A stretch of DNA of 5,481 nt, taken from Natronohydrobacter sp. (GTDB lineage Bacteria > Pseudomonadota > Alphaproteobacteria > Rhodobacterales > Rhodobacteraceae). The stretch covers positions 1-5,481 of the forward strand of contig SKIM01000142.1 in the NCBI GenBank assembly GCA_007116445.1. Reading direction: 5' to 3'. Of this stretch, positions 1 to 5,481 are shown piece by piece. The stretch's first letter is position 1. The number at the start of each line of letters is the position of its first letter. Under the pieces are notes generated by a model, which saw only the letters and a list, made by a program, of their open reading frames with translations, was not told where the DNA came from and did no database searches. A program made the translations under genes and the position numbers.

Positions 1-812
1 ATAGCACATCCCAGCCCATGAAATACCCCCAACTGGCGGATCAGCGCGAGATTATGCGCAAGGGTCTTGCCAAAGCCGATGCCCGGATCGACGATGACCC
101 GCTCGGACGGGATGCCGGCTTCACCCGCGCGGATGATCGCCCCGGCGAGCCAATCATAAACCTCTGAAATCACGTCATCATAACGCGGGTTGTCCTGCAT
201 GGTCTGCGGTGTGCCCTGCGCATGCATCAGACAGACCGGCACGCCGGCGGCAGCGATGACGCGGACCAGATCACGATCCCATGTCAGACCTGACACATCA
301 TTCACGATATCGGCGCCGGCTTCCAGCGCGGCATCTGCCACGCGGGCCTTGCGGGTATCGATCGAGATCGGGCAGACCAGCCCATCAGCGCGCAGCGCGC
401 GGATCAGCGGCGCGGTGCGCGCGATCTCATCGGCGACCGGCACCTCTGCCGCGCCGGGCCGCGTGGATTCGCCCCCGATATCGAGGATATCCGCCCCTTC
501 CGCGACCAGCCTGTGGGCCTGCGCGCGTGCGGCGTCCAGCGTGTCGAAGCGACCGCCATCGGAAAAACTGTCGGGGGTGACATTGACGATGCCCATGATC
601 CGGGGCCGCGCCCAGTCCAGCCCGCAAAGCGGCGCAAGCGGCGCGCTCAGATCGCCATCACGCGCCGCATCGAAAGCACGCAGCCGCCCGGATCCGGCCC
701 CGGGCGAATGATCGATAATCCCGGCGATGCGCAGCGCGTCCTGCCCGCGCAGCCGGGGCAAGGCGGCATGCGCGCGCAGACCAGGGACAAGTTGGGGAAT
801 ACGATAGCTCAT
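1..812 (-). CDS. folP: Dihydropteroate synthase, 3' end cut by window edge
   Basis: The enzyme condenses 6-hydroxymethyl-7,8-dihydropterin diphosphate with p-aminobenzoate to give dihydropteroate in the cytoplasm; it is the sulfonamide target. The window shows 270 codons from ATG 812, with no stop before the left edge. All pterin-site blocks visible so far are present: IMGIVNVTPDSFSDGG (residues 72-87), GADILDIGGESTRPGA (106-121), SIDT (150-153), IVNDVSG (169-175), CLMHAQGTPQTMQ (194-206) and DPGIGFGKT (242-250). The last part of the TIM barrel, including the usual Lys and Arg-His blocks, lies off the window. About 70 residues precede the first signature, far more than in E. coli FolP. The start is uncertain: ATG 812 (MSYRIP) fits best by protein, ATG 824 is in frame, and TTG 848 has a GAGG eight bases upstream. 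No Shine-Dalgarno precedes 812 or 824. It follows folB and is probably co-transcribed with it. Confidence 0.96.
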   Translation of the reverse strand, partial: MSYRIPQLVPGLRAHAALPRLRGQDALRIAGIIDHSPGAGSGRLRAFDAARDGDLSAPLAPLCGLDWARPRIMGIVNVTPDSFSDGGRFDTLDAARAQAHRLVAEGADILDIGGESTRPGAAEVPVADEIARTAPLIRALRADGLVCPISIDTRKARVADAALEAGADIVNDVSGLTWDRDLVRVIAAAGVPVCLMHAQGTPQTMQDNPRYDDVISEVYDWLAGAIIRAGEAGIPSERVIVDPGIGFGKTLAHNLALIRQLGVFHGLGCA

Positions 813-858
813 GGCGCTGTCCATGCCGCATTGCAGCACAAGCTGCAAGTCGCAAGCC

Positions 859-1779
859 TCACAGCGCGAGGCGGGAAAGCGGCATATGGCTTCCCGCGGG
901 CACATGCAGCCCCTGCGGCAGGCACAACTCGCAGGCGGCCACATGCTCGGCCAGCCAAAGTGCCAGCGCCAGCCCGTCATGCGCAGGCGCATCCGGGCTG
1001 TCGGGACTGTCGAGGATCAGTTTCGACGGCGCCCAGACGATCATCTGCCCCTGTTTCATCGCCCAGTCGATTTCCGTGCGGCTGGCGACAACCACGCAGC
1101 GCGCGTCGAGCGCGGCCAGACGCCAGGCGTTCTGCTCGATGGCCAGAAGCTCGATGCGGCGCTGCACCGCGCGGTGCCCGGTTTGCGCCACAGTTTCGGG
1201 CGGCATGCCCACAGTCAGGATCACCGGCGCGCCCAGGCTCTGCAAATGGTCGAGCCGTGCGCCAAGATCAGGCGCCGCAATCATCGCATTGTCGAGATAG
1301 ACGACACGCGGATGCACCGCCTGCTCCTGCCCGGCGGCATCCACGGCATGGAGCGGCTGCGCCGCACGGTTGCGCACGATTTCCACCCCCAGCGCACCAG
1401 GACCACGGTCGAGCTTTTCGATACGGACGAAGGCGCGCATCGCCTGCGGCTCGGTCAGGATGCGGTCGGCCACGCGCTCGGCCAGAGTTTCGAGCAGGTT
1501 CAGCCGCTCGGCCGAGAGTTCGGCGGCGATGGCTTCAGTGATGCGGTCATAGGACAGGATGCGGTCAACATCATCTTCCAGCGGGGCGGGATGGGGCCGG
1601 ATCTCCACCACAACACTGAAGCGCAGCCGCTGGCGCACACCGCGTTCGGCCTGAAACGCGCCGATCTCGACCTCGACGATATGATCGCGCAGACTGATAC
1701 GGTCGCGCGGTGCGGCACTGGCAGAGGCCTCGGCGCGGGCTTCGGGATGGGCGAAAGCCATGTGGATATCGGACTTCAT
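859..1779 (-). CDS. folB: Dihydroneopterin aldolase with extra C-terminal domain
   Basis: The N-terminal part (about residues 27-138) is a FolB domain, which splits 7,8-dihydroneopterin into 6-hydroxymethyl-dihydropterin and glycolaldehyde, the step that feeds FolP after pyrophosphorylation. Family landmarks are an ER..Q block with Glu45, Tyr77 in a SYDRI block, LNLLETLAE with Glu97, Lys122 in RIEKLD, and a closing GVEIVR. These match the catalytic Glu/Tyr/Glu/Lys positions known from the family. The protein has 306 residues, whereas FolB alone is about 120. Residues 1-26 are an Ala-rich extension. Residues about 155-289 are a second domain that looks like a worn amino-acid-kinase fold (LLAIEQN, WAPSKLI, HDGLALALWLAE). 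ATG 1779 is supported by AAGGCAGG at 1788-1795, eight bases upstream; Met7 is an alternative. The gene heads a pair with folP. The aldolase call is firm; the role of the C-terminal half is unknown. Confidence 0.93.
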   Translation of the reverse strand: MKSDIHMAFAHPEARAEASASAAPRDRISLRDHIVEVEIGAFQAERGVRQRLRFSVVVEIRPHPAPLEDDVDRILSYDRITEAIAAELSAERLNLLETLAERVADRILTEPQAMRAFVRIEKLDRGPGALGVEIVRNRAAQPLHAVDAAGQEQAVHPRVVYLDNAMIAAPDLGARLDHLQSLGAPVILTVGMPPETVAQTGHRAVQRRIELLAIEQNAWRLAALDARCVVVASRTEIDWAMKQGQMIVWAPSKLILDSPDSPDAPAHDGLALALWLAEHVAACELCLPQGLHVPAGSHMPLSRLAL

Positions 1780-1787
1780 GCGCAGGG

Positions 1788-1795
1788 CCTGCCTT
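1788..1795 (-). promoter_or_regulatory. Ribosome binding site of folB
   Basis: Read on the minus strand this is AAGGCAGG, ending eight bases before ATG 1779. It is a partial match to the anti-Shine-Dalgarno target (AAGG, then AGG) at normal spacing, and it favours the 1779 start over the in-frame Met seven codons in. Confidence 0.5.
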
Positions 1796-1890
1796 CAATC
1801 AGGAACGGATCTGCGCTTCTATCCCTGCTCAGCCCTGCAGGTGCAAGGCCCGGAGCGCCACCGCATGGGCAAGATGCGACATTCCGCCTG

Positions 1891-1909
1891 ACGCGCGCGC
1901 CCCGCGCGT
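1891..1909 (-). terminator. GC-rich hairpin just after the hydrolase stop
   Basis: The minus strand reads ACGCGCG, five loop bases (GGGCG), then CGCGCGT: a perfect 7-bp inverted repeat starting five bases after the TGA of the hydrolase gene. No T run follows, so it is not a classical intrinsic terminator. It could protect the mRNA 3' end or act as a pause or weak terminator. The surrounding gap (1780-1914) shows nothing else firm apart from the folB ribosome binding site. Confidence 0.35.
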
Positions 1910-1914
1910 TGGCG

Positions 1915-2991
1915 TCATCCGCGATAGAACAGATGCGCGCCGATTTGCCCTGTGCGGGTGAAGCTGCGCGCCCAGGACGGGTTCACGGCGGTGGTGTGGA
2001 AGAACAGCGCGCCCTGTGTGGCGTTGCTCTGCGCCCCGTCCACCATCACCTGCGCGATACGCCGGGCGCGATTGGCCGCTCTGCGATTGGGCATGGCTTC
2101 CGAGCGCCCGTCACAGGCGAAGCTGAACTGACACCCGCCACGGGTGCCACGCGCCCCCTGATAGACAACACCACAGATCGTATTGGGGAAGCGCTGCGAG
2201 GCCACGCGGTTCAGGATCACTTCAGCCACGGCAAACTGGCCCTTGATGCTTTCGCCGCGCGCCTCGTGATAGATCGCAGTCGCAAGGCAGGCTTCCTGCT
2301 CATTGAGCGCGCGCAATTCCACGCGCCGCAACCAGTTTCTGTTGTATTGCACCTGTCGGAACGCCAGAACGGCCGGGCGGGCCTTGGGGCGCATCGAGGC
2401 TTCCGGCGACAGCAACGATCCGAGCGCGGGAGGTGCGATGATGGCGCCATGGGTCGAGAGATACAGCCTCGGCGCCGCCGGAGTTTCGCCATCGCGGGCC
2501 AGCGGATGTGGCGCGGTGTCAAGCACCGGGGGCGCGGCCCGCAAAACTGACGGAGTTCCGACCGGATCGGTCGCGGTCTGCTCTGCGCTCAGCCCCCGTG
2601 CCGGGGCTTTGGGGTGAAGCCGCCGGGGCAATTGGGGCGCTGGGTCGAGCGCGGCCAATTGCAGATCGAGCGCGGGCGGGGCCTGAATATCAAGGTCATT
2701 GCGCAGCTGCGGATTGGAGGTCTGCGCCGCATGGGCCGCCAATTCGGCACGTTTCTCGGTCGAAAGCGTGCCATCTTCGACACGCGAACCCATGCTCGGC
2801 AATGCCACCAACAGCGAGGTCGAGACAATCATCGTCATCGCAGCGGTCCTGCGCGCCCAGCGCGGTGGTGAGAACCGGCTCAAGCGGGAAAATTTGCTGT
2901 GCTTGGGCGCAAAAAAAGCCCGATCATCAGGCATTTCTGCCGATGATGTCATATGTGTTTTCATAGCATCTGACGCAGCGCCACGCGCCAC
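1915..2991 (-). CDS. Membrane-anchored SleB/CwlJ-family cell wall hydrolase
   Basis: The C-terminal domain (about residues 233-357 of 358) belongs to the SleB/CwlJ Hydrolase_2 family, which cleaves peptidoglycan glycan strands. It shows YHEARGE (241-247, with Glu243 the expected catalytic acid by comparison with Bacillus SleB), AEVILNRV (256-263), FPNTICGVVYQG, CQFSFACDG (287-295) and FFHTTAVNPSW (330-340). Residues 50-65 form a hydrophobic segment preceded by Arg-rich sequence (PRWARR), which suggests an uncleaved N-in anchor with the catalytic part in the periplasm. Residues about 70-225 are Pro/Ala-rich and probably disordered, a tether. The outermost start is GTG 2991, with GGGGA four bases upstream; ATG 2964 (MKTHM) is an equally plausible start with no clear ribosome binding site. 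In a presumed non-sporeformer the role is more likely wall remodelling or division than spore germination. It stands alone between a terminator-like site and a gap. Confidence 0.88.
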   Translation of the reverse strand: MARGAASDAMKTHMTSSAEMPDDRAFFAPKHSKFSRLSRFSPPRWARRTAAMTMIVSTSLLVALPSMGSRVEDGTLSTEKRAELAAHAAQTSNPQLRNDLDIQAPPALDLQLAALDPAPQLPRRLHPKAPARGLSAEQTATDPVGTPSVLRAAPPVLDTAPHPLARDGETPAAPRLYLSTHGAIIAPPALGSLLSPEASMRPKARPAVLAFRQVQYNRNWLRRVELRALNEQEACLATAIYHEARGESIKGQFAVAEVILNRVASQRFPNTICGVVYQGARGTRGGCQFSFACDGRSEAMPNRRAANRARRIAQVMVDGAQSNATQGALFFHTTAVNPSWARSFTRTGQIGAHLFYRG

Positions 2992-3025
2992 GCATCCCCA
3001 GGCTTCATCAAATAGCAGCGATGTG

Positions 3026-3054
3026 TGTATAAAGCGAAACCGCCAAAAGGTCTA
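3026..3054 (-). promoter_or_regulatory. Candidate sigma70-type promoter of the hydrolase gene
   Basis: On the minus strand TAGACC (3054-3049) and TATACA (3031-3026) are separated by exactly 17 bases. Each matches four of six positions of TTGACA and TATAAT. Initiation would fall near 3019, giving a leader of about 30 bases to GTG 2991 or about 55 to ATG 2964. The position directly behind the terminator-like hairpin of ppdK fits a separate transcription unit. It is a sequence match only. Confidence 0.42.
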
Positions 3055-3055
3055 G

Positions 3056-3078
3056 AAAACCGCAATCCGATTGGGCGG
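3056..3078 (-). terminator. Probable intrinsic terminator of ppdK
   Basis: About 43 bases after the ppdK stop the minus strand reads CCGC-CC-AAT, loop CGG, ATT-GCGG, then TTTTCT. This is a 7-bp stem with a two-base bulge, followed at once by a short T run. The T run is short, so termination may be partial. Its 5' arm (3074-3078) can also pair with GGCGG at 3083-3087, giving a competing hairpin with a GGTT loop. Confidence 0.5.
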
Positions 3079-3120
3079 AACCCCGCCGAGCAGCGCAGAT
3101 TTCCGTTTTGTAGCAGGGGG

Positions 3121-5481
3121 TCAGAGTTGTTCTTCAATCACGATCTGCGCCGCCGAGAGCCGCGCGACCGGCACCCGATAGGCCGAACAGGAAACATAAT
3201 CGAAGCCCAGCGCGCGACAGAAACGAATCGCTTCCGGGCTTCCACCATGCTCGCCACAGATCGACAATGTCAAATCACTTCGTGACTTTCGACCGCGTGC
3301 CGACCCCAATTCGAGCAATTCGCCCACCCCATCGAGATCGAGCGAATGAAACGGATCTTCCGGAAACACGCCCTGCTGGACATAATGCGACATGAACCGG
3401 CCCGCATCATCGCGCGACAGGCCATAGGTCATCTGCGTCAGGTCATTGGTCCCGAAGGACAGGAACGAGGCGTGCAGCGCGATTTCACCGGCGCGCAGCG
3501 CGGCGCGTGGGGTTTCGACCATGACGCCGATGCGGTAGGTAAACTCCACGCCTTCCTTCGTGCGCACCTGTGCGGCCACGGCATCGATGCGCGCCTTGAT
3601 CAGCTCGACCTCGCGCATGGCCGAAACCAGCGGGATCATGATTTCTGGCACGACAGGCGTGTTGCGATGCGCAAGCTCTGCCGTGGCCTCAAAAATCGCG
3701 CGCGCCTGCATCTCGTAGATTTCCGGGATCGTGACCCCCAGCCGCACGCCGCGCATGCCCAGCATCGGGTTGAACTCGGCCAGCGCTTCGGCGCGGCGGG
3801 TGATCTCCGACAGGGGCTTGCCCAGCGCATCAGCCAGAAAGCGCAAACCGTCGCGCGAATGGGGCAGGAATTCATGCAAGGGCGGATCGAACAGCCGGAT
3901 GCAGACGGGCTGGCCTTCCATGATCTCAAAGAGCTCCATAAAATCAGCGCGTTGCATCGGAAGCAGACGGTCGAGCGCATCGGACCGGTCCGACGAGCTG
4001 TCCGCGAAGATCATCTCGCGCATGAGCGTCAGGCGGTCATCCTCAAAGAACATATGCTCCGTGCGGCACAGCCCGATCCCCTGCGCCTGAAAGCTGCGCG
4101 CCAGCCGCGCGTCAACGGGCGTGTCGGCATTGGCCCGCACGCCGATATCGCGCCGCGCATCGGCCCATTCCAGCAGGGTCGTGAAGCGCTCGTCCAGCGC
4201 GGGCTCCTGCAGCGCCACTTCGCCCAGCAGCACTTCGCCTTTGGTCCCGTCCACAGTGAGCATATCGCCTTCTTTCAGCTCATGCCCGCCTGCGCGCAAT
4301 GTCTTGCGCCGCTCGTCGATCTGCATTCCCGACGCGCCCACGATGCAGGGCACGCCCAGACCGCGCCCGATCACAGCGGCGTGGCTGGTCATGCCGCCGC
4401 GTTCGGTCAGCACAGCCTGCGCAGAATGCATCCCGCGAATATCTTCGGGCGTGGTTTCACGCCGCACCAGGATACAGGGTTCATCGCGCGCCCCGCAGGC
4501 CTGCGCAGCGGTCGAGGAAAACACGATCCGCCCGATGGCCGCGCCGGGACTGGCGGCGATGCCGCGCACGAAGACTTCCGGCCGCGCGCGTGGGTCAACC
4601 TGACGGTGCAACAGCTCGCTCAGCGCCTTGGGCGCGATGCGCATCAGCGCCTCGTCGCGTTCGATGATATTGTCATTGGCCAGATCGACCGCCACCCGGA
4701 CCGCAGCACGCGACGAGCGCGGCACAGTGACAGCGTCGAGCACCCAGAGCTTGCCGTCGTCGAGCGTGAACTCGATTTCCATCTCCTCGCGCAACCGCTG
4801 GCGCGCATAGGCGCCATGGCGCAGCAGGTCGCGAAAGGCCTCGGGGCAGCAGTCTTCGAGCGACGGACCGCGCGGGTCTTTCGTCAGGTAGAGCACATCC
4901 TCGCCCCCGCTCATCGCCTCCAGACCATCGACACCGCGCGACTTGAAACGTCCCTCCACCTTGGGCGCGCCGGTCTCGGCATCGATGAAGCGGATCAGCC
5001 CCGCGCCACTGACGCCCGCACCGACGCCACCTGCCATGGCCTGCACCACAAGCCCCAGACCAGCATCAACCGGCGCCCCTTTGACCTGCCGCAGCAACCG
5101 CGCCGATGTGCCTTCCCAGGCCCGCGCCATTGACCGCAAGACATCGGCAAGCTGTTGGGCGGGGGATTGCGGAAACGGCTCTTCCACTTCCGTCTCATAA
5201 TCGCGCAAAGCAGCCTGCAGCGCAGACAGGGACGGGGTGTCGAAAGCGAACATATCGGGGTCGAGATGCGCGACATGTTCGCTATAGGATTGCACGAAAC
5301 GCAGATAGAGCGCGGTGGCGGCAGCCTCGCCATATTTTGCAGAGATTTCGGCGTGTTTTTCGTCATTCATGCCGATATTGAGGATCGCCGCCGGGCCGCC
5401 CCATTCGGGATGCTGCGAACTGGGGCGCACGGAGAGCAGCTGTCCGGCGGGGAAATGACTGAGAAGATGGCGCAGATTCAT
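3121..5481 (-). CDS. ppdK: Pyruvate, phosphate dikinase (PPDK), possibly 5'-partial
   Basis: PPDK converts pyruvate, ATP and phosphate to PEP, AMP and diphosphate, reversibly, in the cytoplasm. The visible 786 residues hold a divergent ATP-grasp part (about 1-255), the swivelling phosphohistidine domain (about 300-420, GGMTSHAAVIGRG with His367) and the PEP/pyruvate TIM barrel (about 430-785). Numbering offset by about 88 from the 874-residue Clostridium symbiosum enzyme recovers its key residues: Arg473, Arg529, Glu656, Asn679 and Cys742 correspond to Arg561, Arg617, Glu745, Asn768 and Cys831. The Thr two residues before the His, the phosphorylation site regulated in plant PPDK, is present (Thr365). 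The ATP half is unusual: it has SVRPSS and WGGPAAILNIGMND where SVRSGA and PGMMDTILNLGLND are expected, LDAV where LQTR is expected, and no N-terminal GGKG block. The first Met coincides with the window edge, so the gene may start farther right. The stop is TGA 3121-3123. Confidence 0.93.
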   Translation of the reverse strand: MNLRHLLSHFPAGQLLSVRPSSQHPEWGGPAAILNIGMNDEKHAEISAKYGEAAATALYLRFVQSYSEHVAHLDPDMFAFDTPSLSALQAALRDYETEVEEPFPQSPAQQLADVLRSMARAWEGTSARLLRQVKGAPVDAGLGLVVQAMAGGVGAGVSGAGLIRFIDAETGAPKVEGRFKSRGVDGLEAMSGGEDVLYLTKDPRGPSLEDCCPEAFRDLLRHGAYARQRLREEMEIEFTLDDGKLWVLDAVTVPRSSRAAVRVAVDLANDNIIERDEALMRIAPKALSELLHRQVDPRARPEVFVRGIAASPGAAIGRIVFSSTAAQACGARDEPCILVRRETTPEDIRGMHSAQAVLTERGGMTSHAAVIGRGLGVPCIVGASGMQIDERRKTLRAGGHELKEGDMLTVDGTKGEVLLGEVALQEPALDERFTTLLEWADARRDIGVRANADTPVDARLARSFQAQGIGLCRTEHMFFEDDRLTLMREMIFADSSSDRSDALDRLLPMQRADFMELFEIMEGQPVCIRLFDPPLHEFLPHSRDGLRFLADALGKPLSEITRRAEALAEFNPMLGMRGVRLGVTIPEIYEMQARAIFEATAELAHRNTPVVPEIMIPLVSAMREVELIKARIDAVAAQVRTKEGVEFTYRIGVMVETPRAALRAGEIALHASFLSFGTNDLTQMTYGLSRDDAGRFMSHYVQQGVFPEDPFHSLDLDGVGELLELGSARGRKSRSDLTLSICGEHGGSPEAIRFCRALGFDYVSCSAYRVPVARLSAAQIVIEEQL

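Noticed and set aside
513..1541. A 342-residue plus-strand frame, plus shorter ones in the folP region (190-711, 281-580)
   Set aside because: These are antisense to folP and folB, with low-complexity Arg/Ala/Pro composition and no domain. The DHPS and FolB motifs on the minus strand account for this DNA.
1834..1841. The palindrome CCTGCAGG in the gap upstream of folB
   Set aside because: A single 8-base palindrome without extension or a partner copy in the window is not evidence of an operator.
1818..1846. A possible folB promoter: TTGCAC, 17 bases, GATAGA on the minus strand
   Set aside because: Each hexamer matches only three of six consensus positions, which is expected by chance in a 135-base gap. 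folB may have a promoter here, but the sequence does not show it convincingly.
811..2550. A 579-residue open frame on the plus strand
   Set aside because: It runs antisense through folB, the gap and the hydrolase gene. It has no motif, and it crosses two well-supported genes on the other strand.
2946..2985. A twin-arginine or cleavable signal peptide for the hydrolase
   Set aside because: The Arg-Arg pair before the hydrophobic segment lacks the S-R-R-x-F-L-K context, and no convincing A-x-A site follows the segment. A signal anchor is the simpler reading.
3346..5133. A 595-residue open frame on the plus strand
   Set aside because: It lies wholly antisense to ppdK, whose motifs are unmistakable. 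Its translation is rich in His, Arg, Gln and Ala with no recognisable domain, as expected for the reverse of a high-GC gene.

Overview
The window looks like chromosomal DNA from an alphaproteobacterium, most likely a member of the Rhodobacterales (Rhodobacteraceae). The basis is GC-rich sequence with strong G/C at third codon positions, long antisense shadow ORFs, and the style of the proteins: a SleB/CwlJ-type hydrolase with an N-terminal anchor in a presumed non-sporeformer, a long FolB, and a FolP with an N-terminal extension. The taxon is inferred from these family features, not from a database match.

All four genes lie on the minus strand, so transcription runs from right to left: ppdK (3121-5481), then a SleB/CwlJ-type cell wall hydrolase (1915-2991), then folB (859-1779), then folP (1-812, cut by the left window edge). 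No RNA gene, CRISPR array, insertion sequence or phage feature was seen.

The ppdK-like protein would interconvert pyruvate and phosphoenolpyruvate. Its phosphohistidine and PEP/pyruvate domains are textbook, but its ATP-grasp half is strongly divergent, and the gene may begin outside the window. A bulged hairpin followed by a T run lies after its stop. A sigma70-like -35/-10 pair lies just beyond, so the hydrolase gene probably has its own promoter. The hydrolase is predicted to be anchored in the inner membrane with its catalytic domain in the periplasm, where it would act on peptidoglycan.

A 135-base gap with a GC-rich hairpin separates the hydrolase gene from folB. folB and folP are about 46 bases apart and form a folate (dihydropteroate) synthesis pair. 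FolB makes 6-hydroxymethyl-dihydropterin and FolP joins its diphosphate to p-aminobenzoate. The notable feature is that FolB is about 2.5 times the usual length. It carries a C-terminal domain that resembles a truncated, degenerate amino-acid-kinase fold of the MfnE type. This fusion and the altered ATP-grasp half of PpdK are the two points most worth following up.
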